A stretch of 64,000 nucleotides of DNA, taken from positions 23,106 through 87,105 of the forward strand of contig DMEU01000015.1 in assembly GCA_003451585.1 (NCBI GenBank), read 5' to 3'. The notes under the pieces are model-generated. The model saw only the letters and a program-made list of their open reading frames with translations. It was not told the origin of the DNA and did not search any database. The position numbers and the translations under genes are program-made. Positions 34,901 to 49,900 of this stretch are shown here, piece by piece. How positions within the stretch are numbered: the stretch's first letter is position 1; each line of letters begins with the position of its first letter. The stretch is from Candidatus Omnitrophota bacterium. GTDB taxonomy: Bacteria > Omnitrophota > Gorgyraeia > Velamenicoccales > Velamenicoccaceae.

Positions 34901-37900
34901 AAGGTTTTAAAAATCAAGCCCAGCGTCTCTTTTTGGCCGTAGCTTAATAGCGGGCGCCCCAGCGCGTCTTTTGAAAAGTAAACGATCTCTGCCTCATTCG
35001 GCAGGCCGAGCTTAAATTTCGCCTTAAACAAATCATCCGTCCAGACAAAATAAGGGATCTCGATCCCTGCGGCACCTCGAAAATCTACCACATAACGCGT
35101 TGTATTAAACGCGATCACCGCCTCTTTTTGAGGCGCCTGCTTGGCCTCAAAGCTTATCGGCCCCAGGTCGGCGCGCTTTAGGCGTCTGAAGTGGCCCTCT
35201 TCCTCAAAAGTCCAAAAGGGATGCCCCTTCCCATCGTCTATCTCAAAACGTAACTCCTTTTGACCGCTAGCCACCGCAAAAACACCCTCACGATCGCGTC
35301 TTAATTTAATCCTGCCTCTGTTCGTAGCATCAAATACCGGTTTTAAGATCGCGCGGCCATCCAACAAAAGTCGCGCGTCCCCCAAATACCGCGCGTGCTC
35401 AAACTTCTCGATCAAAACCTCTGTCGTCATCTCTTTGGCAAACGCGGCGGACATAAAAACCGCGCTGACCGAGCCGGCATCCTCATCGGAAAAGCCCAAT
35501 TCCCGTAGCCGGCCGGCATCCGAAGGCTTGGTCAAAAAATAATAATTCTCATTGCTCAAATCCCGGCGCAGAAGCCCTGCCGCGACCAAAATCTTTATCT
35601 GCTCTTGCGTCAGCCGGCTTGCCGGAACGCGTCCAAAATAAACACCGCGCGCCTCTTTTTCCAAAATATAATGATCGTATTCAAGCGGCGGATGCACAAA
35701 ACCGGCATCGCGCTCCTGGGCCGCCTTCAGAATCGCTTTCATCGCCGTGGTTTTACCGCTTCCCCCCAGGCCGGAAAAAAGGACAAGGACAAGAGGTTTA
35801 AAATAAGCCGCGCCCCATTCCTCCCTGTTCCAATTGATTCTCTCAAGGAAAACATCGCGCAACTCCTCGATCGTAGCCTTTTGTGTCAAATCGATCAAAA
35901 GCGTGTCCATCTCTTCCAAAAACTGCTCGATTAGAAGACATGCCCTATCCTCCGGCAGAATATCTTTAGGGTCAGCTCTTGAAAATTGAATTTGTCTATC
36001 AACCCCCGCGGTTGACGGGGTTTCTTTCTGTTTCACCGGCGAGCTGGCCTTGCCTTGCGCTGCTTGATAGGCCTCATCTGAAATATAAAATAGACTAACA
36101 TATCCAACCCGATCTTTAATGCCTCTATACCTATTAACTGCTAATGCTACGTGTTCATCTCCGGTAACAAATTCAAAACCACCGGCCTTAGACAAAATAG
36201 ACGAGACTCCACACAAAGGCACCAAGTCCCCCACGGCATTTTTTTTCTTCTCCCTGTTCAATTTAGAAAGGCAGATCTGCCGGACTTTTAACGGATAAAT
36301 ATACATCGCAAGCGGGTAGGCAACAGGGGCAATGACATATTTCCACCATTCGCCCCGAAAATAAACCCACAACCCTCCGTCTTTTGCCGGGGCAATGGCT
36401 TGAGCCCTCAAACTGCCGCAAGCTACCTTGCTCTGCAATCTTTGCAGACTCTTAAAATGCCGGTCAAATTCTGGAAGCAAATAAGGCCCGTGATCGGCTA
36501 TTTCATCCAATAAATACGCGTAGACCAGCTCATCAACAGCCCCTTTTCTGTCAGACTGTCCATACCGGAAACTATATTCGATCTCTTTTACGATTTCCCG
36601 CATAGTCCTTTTGAATGTATACGACATGATAAATTTAACACTAATAAATTCACACACGAGAAGCATCACCATGACTTGATATGTTCCGCCCGATATCCAT
36701 AAAAATGCCGGGCCGGCGCATGTAGCCGTAATAATAACACGTATTAAATAATGCAAAAGCTCCGTCCGATTCATGTGTATCTTGTAAATAAGCCTCTTTT
36801 CCAATGATCTATCTATGATTTTTTGTGCCGCGAAGAATACAGACATGAAAACAGCATAAAAAAACGCGCCGATTGCCCCGCTAAAGAATACCCCTGCGGC
36901 AGCACTATTTTCTGTAGCTGCGGCCATACAATAAGCTGTCAACAGCGTCACTGTGATATGACAATATTTTTTAAATTTGATCTTCCCGGATTCATAAAAA
37001 GGCAGATACCTGTGCATGAAGTTCCCCTCCTCAAGCAGAAGTCTTCGCGCTGCCGCGGCCGGGATATGCAGTTTAGCCGGACCCTCTTCGAATTCCCTGT
37101 GGTCTTTGGCCCAACGAATACGCCCAAAGAGCTTCTTTGCCGCTGCCGTTTCCACCGCGTAGGTGGAAACTACGGGCCGTTTGTCGATGGGGGAAGAGGA
37201 GGAACCATCTTCTTTCGTATAAATGAAGTTCTCGATGTAGTGGTCTTCGAACACGCGCAAGGCCTCATAATTTGAGTCCGTGGCCTTATAAAGGCCTATA
37301 TCGGAAGGCGATATTACCCCCGCCGGAATAAGCGTATCCACGAACCAATCATGCCAGGGCTTCCAATAGGAACTGCCCATTAAAACTATCGGCAGGCGTT
37401 CGATCTTTCCTGTCTGTATCAGGCACAGCACCTCAAATAGTATATCTTTCGTGCCTGCCCCGCCGGGAAAGAACGCAAAACCCATATCGCTATGCCTCAC
37501 CAAGGCTATCTTCTGCTCGAACAAGTTGGCAAAGCCCAGCTTATGGTCTCCATGGCACTCCAAAGTACCGTTTAAATCCCTGACATACAGAGCTGCCGCT
37601 TGAGCCGGGTTCTTGCTGCTGCATCTCTTGGCGTTAACATGCCCCTCCCATACCGCCTCTGACACGCCAAGGCAGCCGCGGTACATGGACGATACACCGA
37701 GCTCCGTCAATTTGAACGCCAGGCCGGCCGCGCGCCAATAATCCGAAGACCCTCTGGGAATGAATTCAGAACCCAATAAGGCGGCCGCCGGAGAAATATC
37801 CTTAAGCCGGTAAAGTGTTTTTTGAAGCTCCTTTATCATAAGCGGGATATCGATATGGCTATGATTTGGGGCTTCCTTAAAATTAAGAAGGCCCGACTTC

Positions 37901-40900
37901 TTCAAATGCATGGAAACTTCTTCTATCGAATCCAATAAGATCACAAGGTCGTCTAACTTTTTACGGAAGAAACCCCGTGATTCCATCTCGCGCAGGCGCT
38001 CGAGCAGGCCTGAATAAAAATCCTTGCCGAACAGGATAATGGGGAAGTGGTTCACATACCCCCTGTCCTTCAATGCCAATATCTCGAAAAACTCGTCGAG
38101 TGTGCCGAAGCCTCCGGGCATGCAGATGAACGCCTGGCTAAGATTTATGAATGTGAGCTTGCGGGAAAAGAAATATTTGAAGGCCAGCGGCACCTTTACA
38201 AAAGGATTTACGACCTGCTCGGACTTCAGGTCGATCTTCAATCCTATGGACTTGCCGCCGTGGAAACCGCCCCAGTTGGCCGCCTCCATCAGGCCCGGCC
38301 CTCCGCCGGTAACTATCGCGTAACCTTTGCGCGCCAGCACATACGCGAGTTCTTTGGTAGTCTCATAATACGGCTGGCCGGGCGCAATCCTTGCTGAACC
38401 GAATATGCTTACCGCGGGCCCGATGTGGCGCAAAAGAGCCCGATGCTGCAGGATCTCCTCGGCCGCGCGTTCGACGAAACGCGATACCTTGACAGGCGAC
38501 GAGACGCTTGCCGCTTTCTCCAATTCGATAAGCATGCGCGCCGGCTGATATTTCAAGCTTGAAACGGGCGTAGTGGCCGCTACAAAAAAAGCTTCCAAAA
38601 GGGCCGTGGCGAAATCCTTTGTTTCTATTTCGCCGGCCATATCGGCGAAATAACCCGCGAAGAACGGCAGGAACGGATTGCCGTAAGCATCGAGCCTTTG
38701 AGAGGTAAGGAGCGCCTCTAAGCTATCGCTCCAATCTCCGAAGACAAACTTGATCATATGAAGATATGCCGAGGTAAGGTCTATCAGACGGTATCCGGCG
38801 CGGCGCTCAGGAGCCTCATCCCTTATGATCTTTGCCGACTCAAAATCGTGAAAAGATATCCCGATATCTTTGCTTAAAGAAATATTATCGAAATGCGGAT
38901 AACCGTGGAAATACCCCCTGTCGTTAAAACGCCTCAGGAGCGCGCCGTAAACAAAGAGCAGTGTGTTATAAGGTTTGAGCAGCTTTTTAGCCAGGCGCAC
39001 ATCCTTGCGCGCCTCGATGCGGCGCAGCTGTCCGGCATGCTGCCTGGACAAAATAGGCCAAAGACGTTCCTTGCGCGCCTCTTCAACGCCTTTGATAAGA
39101 AAACCGAACGGCGTGCCTTTATGAAGATAGCCGTCATACCTGCCCCAACCAACCGGATACTCGCCTGTCAACGCTTCGCGCCCTTTCCAGCGGGCCAGAT
39201 CATTGAGTATGACGTATTCATTGATGGCGTTCGAAAGAGACAGCCCGCCGCGCAAAGATGTGCTTTCGCGAGGGACTATCCTGTTATGGGCGTCGAGATG
39301 CGGGAACCTGAAAACCCTGAATACCTTTCTCTGAGGAGGCTTGATGGCTCCGTTATTACTGTAGACCACGCCCTTGACCTGGAATTCCATGATACGGCTG
39401 CCGTCCACAGTAACGGTAGGTTCATCGAGCGTAATGACGATGCTGCGGCCGCCCTTTAACCTGCTAGGCAGCATTTCTTCCCATGTTATACACTTCTCCA
39501 ATCTTGTCAGGGCCTCACCGGGTATCCGTCCCTCTATTCCAGGATTGAGCGTTAAAGATGCCATCGGCATGACCGGCGACGAAGAATGTGGGTACCCCTC
39601 ATTGCGCTCGGCCTTACCTAAGATATTGACGAGATACTGCGCGAGGTAGCGCTCGCGGCCGTTTAACGCCTCTTTAAGAAGCTTTTCGGCGCGCGGCCAC
39701 CACGGGCGAAGTCCGCCTTCATCAAGTATGTCGCTGACCTGCGCATAGAACGTGCGCCTTGCATTAGCATTATCCTTTGCCCACCATCCGTCTGAATACC
39801 TGTTCTGGCTGAATGCATACTCCAAAGCAAACACCCTCTTTTCAAGCTCGTGCCACCTCTGGCGCGCATTATCTACGGCTGTCTCCTCTTTTACAACTGC
39901 CTTGCGCGCAGGCAGCCCGTGTATCTCACCGCTTTTTATCTCGACTTCAAAGACTGATAAACTGCCGGCCTTATGCTGTGCCACCTCGAAAATGACCTTT
40001 CCGTCTTCCCGGCGTAAATGCTCCAGCAGTTGAGAGCGCATATAATAAAATCCGAGCTCCCTGTCATACATGCCCCAAAGATTATGCACGGGCACGGTAT
40101 TTAATTTTTTTACCGTGATGCCGGTAGCAGACGCAAGCCACCTGACCAGCTCCTTTTTATTCTGCGGACGGCCGCTACGATCAAACCTCTTGCCTGTTAT
40201 CGGATCGCGGAAGAGCTTGCGGTAGTCACCGCCTGTGATAAGACTGTTTAAATAATCATCCTGTGTTGCTTTCAGGCGTATGCGAAGCTGCAGGTCTAAA
40301 GCGGGCAGCTTGTCAAAAAGCGAACCCTGCCTTGATATGCCGAGCCGCTCCTCGATCTTATCCTGGAGCGCTTCCCGGACTTTATGCGGCACTACCCCGG
40401 CCCATTTATAGGTAACGCTCACAGGCGAGCTTGAAGGCCCTTGAGTCAGGACCATATCGCCTACAAGGCCTACATTATAGACTAAAGCAAAAAATTCCTT
40501 GAACCGAAGCTCCTCTTTAGTTCCCGATGCCCTTACTTCAACGGTATCCTCGACATGTTTACGCGAGAGTGCGGTCATATACCAATTCATGAGCTCTTCA
40601 GAAAAGATACCATTCTCTAAATAACGCAGGTCATAGATGTGGCGTATAAAACCACCCTTGATATCAGGCATATCTCCGGCATAAAGGCCGCCTGAGAACA
40701 ACCCTACGATGGAAAGGATGTCTTTACCGGTATCGATCAGGACAAGCAGGCCAGGCTCTTCGCCTCTCATAAGGCTACGGCCGCCGAAAACCTTGCGGAT
40801 GAGGGACTGTGTCTGCCCGTCCTTAGCATCAAGATAGAAATGATGAAGTGTGTATCGGCCGCCGTCCATGGAAGGCTCCAGGTATTCCGAGCCGTATATC

Positions 40901-43900
40901 TTTATAGCAAGCGTCTCCTCGATAGGACTGGACGCCCAACTGATAGGCGAACTTGAACCCGCCTGCTCCTGACGCGCGTGCGCCCTGGCAGGTGCCGCGA
41001 ACAAATAACGGATAAGCGGTTTCTTAGACGCTTTTGCGTCGAAGAAATAAATATTCTTAAGGTAATCCCTGCCCAAAAGCGGCTTGAGCGCCTTCTTGAG
41101 CTCTCTTAAACGAGGTACTGAATCAATGAATAAGAGCGCTTTACCTCTGCTCAACTGCGCCACAACCTTTTTCTCGTCCCACTCCGCGGAACGTATGCGG
41201 AAGTACGCATCTTTCCCGGCGCGCGTCCTCTTTAAATAATGAGCCTGATAACGCAATATCTCCTCTGCGATATCAAAGACCTTGTTCTTCAAAGCCTTGG
41301 CCTCTACATCGCTGAAACCGTTTTCTTTTTGGAACGAATAAAAAAGGCTCAACTCGGCCTTGTGCACGATATTGCGGAGCGCGACTAAGTCGGAAAAACT
41401 GTGGCGCCCGGAAGTCAACGCCCAGAGACTGTAAACAAAACCTAGGTGGAACGGAAGCAGGGTCAAAAGATGCAAGACCTTGTTGAACGAAACATCCGGA
41501 TAGCGCTGCATAAAGACGAGTGTTACCGCAATACGTGCTATGCCGCAGACATGCAATGCCAATAACCCAACGAGGGCCCCGGCGACCGGATGGCCGGAGA
41601 TGCCTCCCACGACAAGAGAGACAAGCCCGGCGTATTTTGCCGCGCTAAACGCAGTTTCTATAAAAACAAATGTTTTCTTTAGATCGCTGTAGGCCTTTTG
41701 CTGTTGCTTGGGAAGGCGCGCGATATGCCTGTCTATAAACCTCAAGAACAGTTCTTTCTGGGGCAGGCCGTTATTTTTATCTCCGATTACAGGCGAAGAA
41801 ACAACGATAGGCGAATGATACAAAACCAGTCTGGCTGATTTTGTATCATTTAATGGTGAGGATGAATTTTCTGCGGGCCATACCACAGGGCCTGGAACAA
41901 TGCCATGCAAATTGGAATCGGACCATATCTCTTTCAATTTTCCAAGTAATGCATAATCATATAAACCTGTATGGCCGTCTAATATTTCGACGGCAACTCT
42001 GCCTGCTTTCTTAAAGACTTTATCTGACCCGGTCGTAGGCTTAAAATCGCGCATATTCAGAAATGAATCACAAAATTTCGGCGAGGCGTTTGAAAGGACA
42101 TGAAAGCCGGCAAACTCCGACCCGTTTAATAGATGGCGCAAAAGCGCCCTGCCCCTGCCTTTCTTCTCGTGCGGAAATCGCGGATAAAAAGTCTGAATTA
42201 GCACCGTACCAAAAACCGGCATAACCAAAAACGAGATGCTAGCATTCGGCACTTCTATCCCGTTTTTATAGAGCACGAATTCTCTGTGAATAGCCCCATC
42301 AAACCAGGCTTCAAAATCCGCGCTATCCACCTCGTAACCCTCCTGCAATAAAGCCGCGTAATCATAAGTATCCGCCACAGGAGAGTCCGCCTTCGGCGAG
42401 GCTTCGCCCATTAGCTTACTAGCCCCAAGCCCCAAGCCCCTAGCCCCTAAATTTACCGGCGAGCTGGATGAGCGCGCCGAACCCTTGAATTCAGAAAGAA
42501 TAACACGCGGGGCCCCTTTTCTTTTAAATCTATCTTTCCCGGAGAGCATTGAAATGCCGCCCTGGTCGCCTATAAGCAGCCATCCCAGAGGCTTTAACAT
42601 GGCCGGTAAAGCGGGAACAATTTTATACACATCCCTGGCAGAACCTGCATTAACAACAATGCCGTGAAAACCGCCTAAATGCATCTGAACCTCTTGCGCA
42701 AAATCCTGCACCTGAATTGCCTGCGTATTATCCAATTTCAATACTATGGAATTTAATTCTGTTGTCCCGTAAATATGATGCTTTATTTCTTTTAAAGTAT
42801 TTCGCGCCGTCAAAAGTCCGTCTTCCGATATATTTGATACGACAATATGGACACGGACGGCAGAAATATCTTTTAATTCCCTCAAATATCTGAATAAATT
42901 CTCCCAAAGGAATCGGATGTCGGCATATTGTCCCGCGCTGACATAATAATAAAGGTCTTTTTCGCCTTGCCTTATCTGGCAGTTTAACTGGGCATCTAAA
43001 ACCTTTTGAAAATCACTCTCAAATGAAGGCTTAACCGAAAAAGTATTGCCCGTGTATTCAACAGAAATAACAGGAATATTACGGCTGTCCCAATTCCTTC
43101 GTAAATCCTCAAGCCTTCCAATCGGAGAGCTGGACGGCCCGCTTTCATCCGCGCAGGCAAGGGGAATTCCCCATGAAATAAGCTTTTGCGAAATCACAGC
43201 GATATATCCTGACACATCTGCTGAAACTCTATATCCTGTACCGTACTCAGAAGGATAAGCTTCACGAAAAACAACATAATCTAAATTTTGTACCCTGTAC
43301 CACTCCTTATTAAAATAAGTATTTGTTAACAAGAAAAATGAAAACGGAACGCCACGAGTTTGTACCTGGCGCATCAAATACTGCCTATACATCGGATGAA
43401 ACTGGCCGTCTGTAAAACTTAAATAATATTTTTGACGGGTCTCTCTATCTTCGAGTATCAACCATACATGGCTTGGCTCTAACCTTCTCTTGAAATATAT
43501 GATCACACTATCTTTAAATTCACGTTCAATAAAATGGGCCGTGATCTTTGACGCATGACCGCATAAAAACGGATAAGATGAATGCGCGAACAATTCATCC
43601 TGAATATAAGGGTTCAGCTTCTCGACAAAAACTTTAATCTGGTCAAATAAACTGTCTGTAACGGGCGAGCTGGAGACATATCTCTTGCCCTGTTCAGGGC
43701 ATGGCAAGAGATACAAAACCGGAGAACTGCCGGACTTGGAAAGCGACGGAGAATGCCAGGCCTCCGGGCCCTCCGGAAGCTCGCCTATTAACCCAAATCT
43801 TGAATAAATATGATCTTGCCTTCTCTGTGCATAATTGGCCCGGGCAATGATCTGGTATAGAACAGGATCATGGGATTGTGCCATTTTATAGACCATGCCT

Positions 43901-46900
43901 GCGGCCCGTTCACTTAAAACGGCAATATGTTCTTTCTCAAAAATATGCTCGATAATAACTTCCAAAAGAGGGCAAAACAAATTATTGTAATGATAGGGAC
44001 GGGATGCATCGTACCACCCATCGGTTATGTCTGCGATCCTAAGCTGAGCCAACATTTCGCAATAAACATGATCATTCCAAATCTTATTTTCTGAGAAAAG
44101 CCTACACCCATAATCATGATGATATAAAATTACATTTTCAAGATCAGTGCCTAAACGTACCCCTTCTGCCCTTAGTGCCTGTATACCTTTTTCAGTATGG
44201 AGATGCACGTACGCTGTCTCATCAGAAGACAATTTTCGCCCGCTTTCAACCAGGTCAAATATCTCTTTATCAGCCACCTTGCCTATATCATGCAGAAGCG
44301 CAACATTCTCAAGCGCACGGACATAATTAAACGACGTTTTTAGATTCTTGGCCATATAGACTGAAAGGTCGCGGACACGAAAGACATGTTTCAAAACACT
44401 TTCAAGCCCGCCGCTTGAGACCAGAATTCCGCTTTTGCGCGCGATACCTTTATAAAAATCAATGACGATCGAATCTTCCAGGATCGGCAAATGACTAAAT
44501 ACAGGCGAGCTGGAACGGGGAGCAATAGGGTCAGACCTTGAATTGTGAGGTAAATCCGCGTCCTGCCTTAAGACCAGTGAGCTGGCAGGGCGCTCTCCTT
44601 TAAGCCTTCCGTTAACGTGCTCATTCCAACTTATCTCGGCTCCAGGCAATCCTAATGATCTCGCTTTTGCTTCCAGTCTCAAATAAAAATCAAGCGCCTT
44701 ATACCGCTTTAAATATAACCGGCCTAACACGCTTTGATCCTTTTGCATCACCTTGCTCCAAATCAAACCAATAAACCCTGACTCATCAGACTTTTCCATC
44801 AAAATCAAAAGTAAATTGATATAAAACGTCTTTCTTCTTTTTTCGCTATCAACCAATTGCCCTAATTTCTCATTCTCTGAAAGTATTTTCTCAAGCTCAG
44901 GCACTACGTACGCCGCCAAGCCCTGAAGGATAGATGGCCGCAGCCATCGTATAACTCCCTTATTTTCCCTTAGAATTTCAATTAATTTTACAGACCGGGA
45001 ATGATCAAACTTACCCAAATAAACCATCTCAAAAATTTTCTCAATATTCTGAACAGCTTGACTTTCCGCAGGCAAAAGATTTAATACTGGGCAGGGAGAA
45101 TCTTTTTTAATTAACGCCTCCTCACATATTAGAGAGAGGGATTCATCCGACTGCCGCCTTAAAATATCCTTGATGACATCATTCCTCTCCTTCTCGGACA
45201 ATTTGAAAGGCACCAGAAGCTTATCCAGCATACTCAAAGTAACCGTCTTCACCTTCCCTGCTTCGAGCTTCTTGATCCATTCCTTAGTAGCCTGGGCCCC
45301 TTCCACCCACTCCTCATGTGACATCCTGCCCTTATCCCAACATAACTCATCTAAGACAATAAGAAGATGCTCGTCGCCGTATATCGTATAGCGCTCATCT
45401 CCATTGCTTTTTGAATTTAAAACCGGAGAGGAAGCATCATTAAAATCAGGGCTGCTCAGGTTTAAAATTTCCTCTGCTGCTTTTAGGGACACTTCATCCG
45501 TAACATAATTCGCATCAATAAGATAATGAGAAACGGTCTTAAAATTGTTATCTTTTCCATCTTGTGTTATATCCTCGACATTTTCCTTTGGCGTTATAAA
45601 ATCAGGCTGTTCATTTTTTGTTCTCTTAAAAAAATTCACAAACGCCCGCTTGTATAACGAAACCTCATGCCCGAAACTCCTGGCAAACCATACTCTCTTC
45701 GACCGGCTAAATAATAACGTGATTACAAAACCGGATAAAACTGCGTACAATCCATATGAAGCTATGCGCCAAAGATCCAATGAGCCAGTCAAAACGCTAT
45801 AGAACCATTTCGTATTCCCGCCGCGTAATGCCATTTCAAAATACCGGCTGGCCATAGCCCCCAAATTTAACCCAAGAACCCAGCGCAGCGCGAGCGGAAT
45901 CCTATGTATTAGCCCGACTTGCTGCAATCTCGCCGCAATAAAAATACCAAAAAAGATGAGACCGATATCAGCGGGCTTTGCCTGGGCCTGAAGAAAAATA
46001 TTTACGATACCAAATTGAATATCTTTAGCCGCGGCCGTGATAGGTAACAAATTTACCAAGGGCTTAACAATGCTTTCAAAAACCAGGCAATACAAAGCAA
46101 TTCTGTTAATTGGATTCAATAACAACTTTACCTTAAAAATGTCCCTGGTCTTCTTGCCATCTGGATTATAAACAGGACTGGAGGAACCAACGTTAGGAAG
46201 GAGTTCATGATTTAATTGCGGGGAAAAAAAGAAGGCTGTATGAGAATAGTTTGGGCTGCCGCGCAAGCGGCCGGCCTGCACCATGTTTTTAAGCAAATAT
46301 TCTTTCGCCCGGCTCGTCATAAAAATACCGCCTAAGGTTATTGCCTTCAGAGAAGAAACAACCATCGCCTCCTGAAGCGCATTAACATTCAAAAGATACG
46401 TTGCGCGTACCCGGGCCGATAAACCCGCCCAACATAAACACCGGCCTCTCCATGGCGAATCCATCGGAAAACGTGAACAAATAAAACCAGGCGTCTTCTG
46501 CTTATGAAGACTGCAATGCGTAGAAATAATAATTCCTGAATCCACTGTATGATCAAAAAATACCTTAAGGGCTAAACAGCGATGACGCAAAACACTCTGC
46601 CTGGCTCCTTTTGCAAAAAGGCTGAAATCGTCCACGACAAAACCGCCCTCTCTTAGATTCAATTCCAAAAACTTTCTGATATCCCCAGCGCCATTATCAT
46701 CTTCTTCAAAAAAGCAGCATAAACCATCCACGCAAACCCTTGAACCATCAGCGCGGGCGCAAAACACAGCCGGCTGCACCCTACCCATATCCTCAATTTC
46801 TACGGGCGACGATACCAAGACAACTGAAAAGAGTAAAGCCGCAGAGCCTTCAGAATTTTGATCATACGGGGAACTCGCCGATTTTTTACTTTTATCCTCA

Positions 46901-49900
46901 AAATCATTATTTAAAACAAGTTTGTAATCAATCAGGTCCATATTTCGAATTTCAGAAAGGATCTCTAGACTCCTTTCTGTCTCCATGTCAGCCACCCAAC
47001 GATTACAATGAATCTCAATATCAATATTTGTAAAAATCTTGGCCAAAAGACGCCTTGCCGGATCATTTGGACCGAGATATTCAAAAATCGAAACGCCATA
47101 ATGGACCCTTAGATACTGAACCGCATAAATTAAAAGCAATGTGCCGATAAAATATGTTTTACGATATGCGGGAACAACAAAAAACGGAAATCCATTGCCT
47201 ATTTTGCAGCTCGTATCGCTTAAATACTCTCCAAAATTGACGAAACTACCAATCCCCTGATCATTTAAATATATTTTTGTTACTAAAAATCCGGCAGGCC
47301 TTACCCACCCATCCTGCCATTCAAAAATAACAAAATCGACTTTCTTATCATTTCCTGAAACAACTGTTTCATTGCGCGCGAAGATAAAAAATGCCTCTTT
47401 AAAAAATACAGAGCAATCCGCAGCATAAACACCCCTATTGCGATCCTCATTTTCATTAAATTCCTTGAGGAGTTTCTTTAAAAGATCAACCCTTGATCCC
47501 ACAGGTGAGCTTGAGCCAATTTCCATTTTCGAGAACTGAGCCCTTGCTTGTCCATCCATAAATTCAAAATCCCCGATAATCGGAAAAGTTGGTAAGATAA
47601 GGAAATCCGGTTCGCGTAATCCTTTCACCGGTGAAGAAGCAACAGTTTTGATTTCAACGGGAGAGCTTGAAGAATTTTTTCTAACCTTAATACCATAGGC
47701 CAAATCAATTTTCCTTTCTCTCAAAGCTGATATTTCTTGAATTTCAGCCTCCATTCCTTGATCTCTAAATAACATTTTTATTTCTTCCTGACCGCCAAAA
47801 GGTGAAAATTGATTAAGAATTGATAAATGCGCATCCTCTTCCTCTTGATTCATCCCATACTCTTCAAAAATATCTCTCCCGAATTTTTCTACCGCGCGTT
47901 TGAGCTTCGATAAGTGCGAATTAGGAAGATGGCACAAAAACAACGCCACGCCACCATCTATTAATATCCTTTTAATCTCCTTAGCCGCCCCTTCTTTATC
48001 TCTAATAAAATCAATCACAAACGTTACACAGGCAACATTAAAAATCCCTTCTTTAAAAGGCATTTTTTCCAATTGCCCCATAATATAACTGCCCTGCATC
48101 ACTTTTTTCGAAATATCAACAATGTCTAAATTATAAATATCAATCCCATCAAACCGCGTATTCAGTAATCGGGACAACTTCCCATCTCCGCTTCCCAAAT
48201 CAATAAGCCTGCTGTTATGCATCCCCGGCAACGCCTGATCAACCCCAGCAAGGACATAGTCCAACATCTCATGATAAGTTCCTTCCAAGCCGCCTTGATC
48301 CCAGCCCTTTTCCCAATAATAATCCCACACATTCTTTCGTATTCTAATATCATCTTCCGTTACCACAGGTGAGCTGGCGGCAAAAGTCTTATCCCGGTTG
48401 CTATCATGAAAATCCCCGTTATTAATTTCCTCATCAGATTCGTTTCTCCGGATTGCCATATCCTCCTCCAGGCCATCATCTTCCATATCGAATACAGTGG
48501 CTTTTTCTGTCAGGGTCTTGAACAGGTCGAATTGAAGATGATGCTGCGCGAAATATCTGCCAAGGACTGTCTTTGTGTCAGAAGTAAAGCGGTCCCAAAT
48601 AAGCTCAAAAATTGCCAAATCCATATTCTGGCTGATTAAAAACCCTAAAAGAGACCAGTAGAAGGCTTTATCCATTCTGTTATTGAACGATAATATCTCC
48701 TCTAAACTATCCACAAGATAAGCCGCGACCCGGCGCAGCAATCCGTGATCCATAGAAGACATATGATTTTTATGCTCGCTTACTATCTGCAGAAACCGCT
48801 CTTTATGAAATACACCCACATTTCCATCCAAGAGCTCCTGGAACATCTTTTCTAAAGCAACGGTTATTTTGTCCCGTTCAACTTTGTATCCGCAAGCCTG
48901 CCAAGCGCTCATTGGAACAACTGCCTTTTCCTGAGTAATGACCTGCCTGCTGTGAGTGTCCATGCTCAATAATTCAAAGATAACTTTACGCAGTTCACGT
49001 GGCCTGACGCGCCCCTTACCATCCGCCATCATGCGGCTTATCCCGAAAAGGTCATAATAAATATCGAATCCGAAATCTTCAACCCAGGCGCTATTAAGTT
49101 TTAATATATCTTCCAGGCGGCCAGATTGAAGTTCCGCTAACCTGAATTTTTGGCCTATTCTGGCCAATTCAGAGATAACCGCTTTGCGCGCGGCAACGCG
49201 TCCAACCGAAAGAAACATCATTAAGATACCCAAAAAGCCTTTTTTATCAAACTTGTGTGACGCCATATAATTACTCAAAGAAGCAATATTGATCTTAGCG
49301 TATATGTAAAAAAGCGAGTCAGAATATGTCTTTACCACGCTCTTATCGATCATCTCACGGCTCATGCGGCGGATCATTTCTTCCAGAGAACCGGCACTTC
49401 TGGCTTCGGGGTCTTTTTTAAGATTTTCTATCCTCCTGTTCAAGGCCTCTTTATAAGTCTCATTCCACCCAGGTATATAAGAACTGGACTGAAAAACAAT
49501 TGGCGTGCCGCTCCTCTTTCTCTTATCTAGACGCAATTTGTCTCCAATCCGATTTCCTTCCAAATCCAGGAGATAGCGCTGGGCATCTATCTCAAAGACC
49601 CATTGCTTATGCAGGCCTTTGTGTTCGATCACGATCGAATCGGCATAGGCGATAAAACGGATAAGACCTGCCTTGATATCTTTCCGGAAAGGCGTCTTAA
49701 GAAAAGAAAATTTAAAGGCAATGCCCGCGTACCTGACAATGCAATACTTATACCCTGATGGAAAACTCTGGACCTTCAAAACTTCTTCTGTTAAAGGCCG
49801 CTTTTCAACTATTCTTTCCAGAAAGAGCCTCTTGGTCCTGGTCTCTTCAAAACGCGATGCAAAATATTCGCCCATATGCTTGGGGTCTGCCTTTTTAATT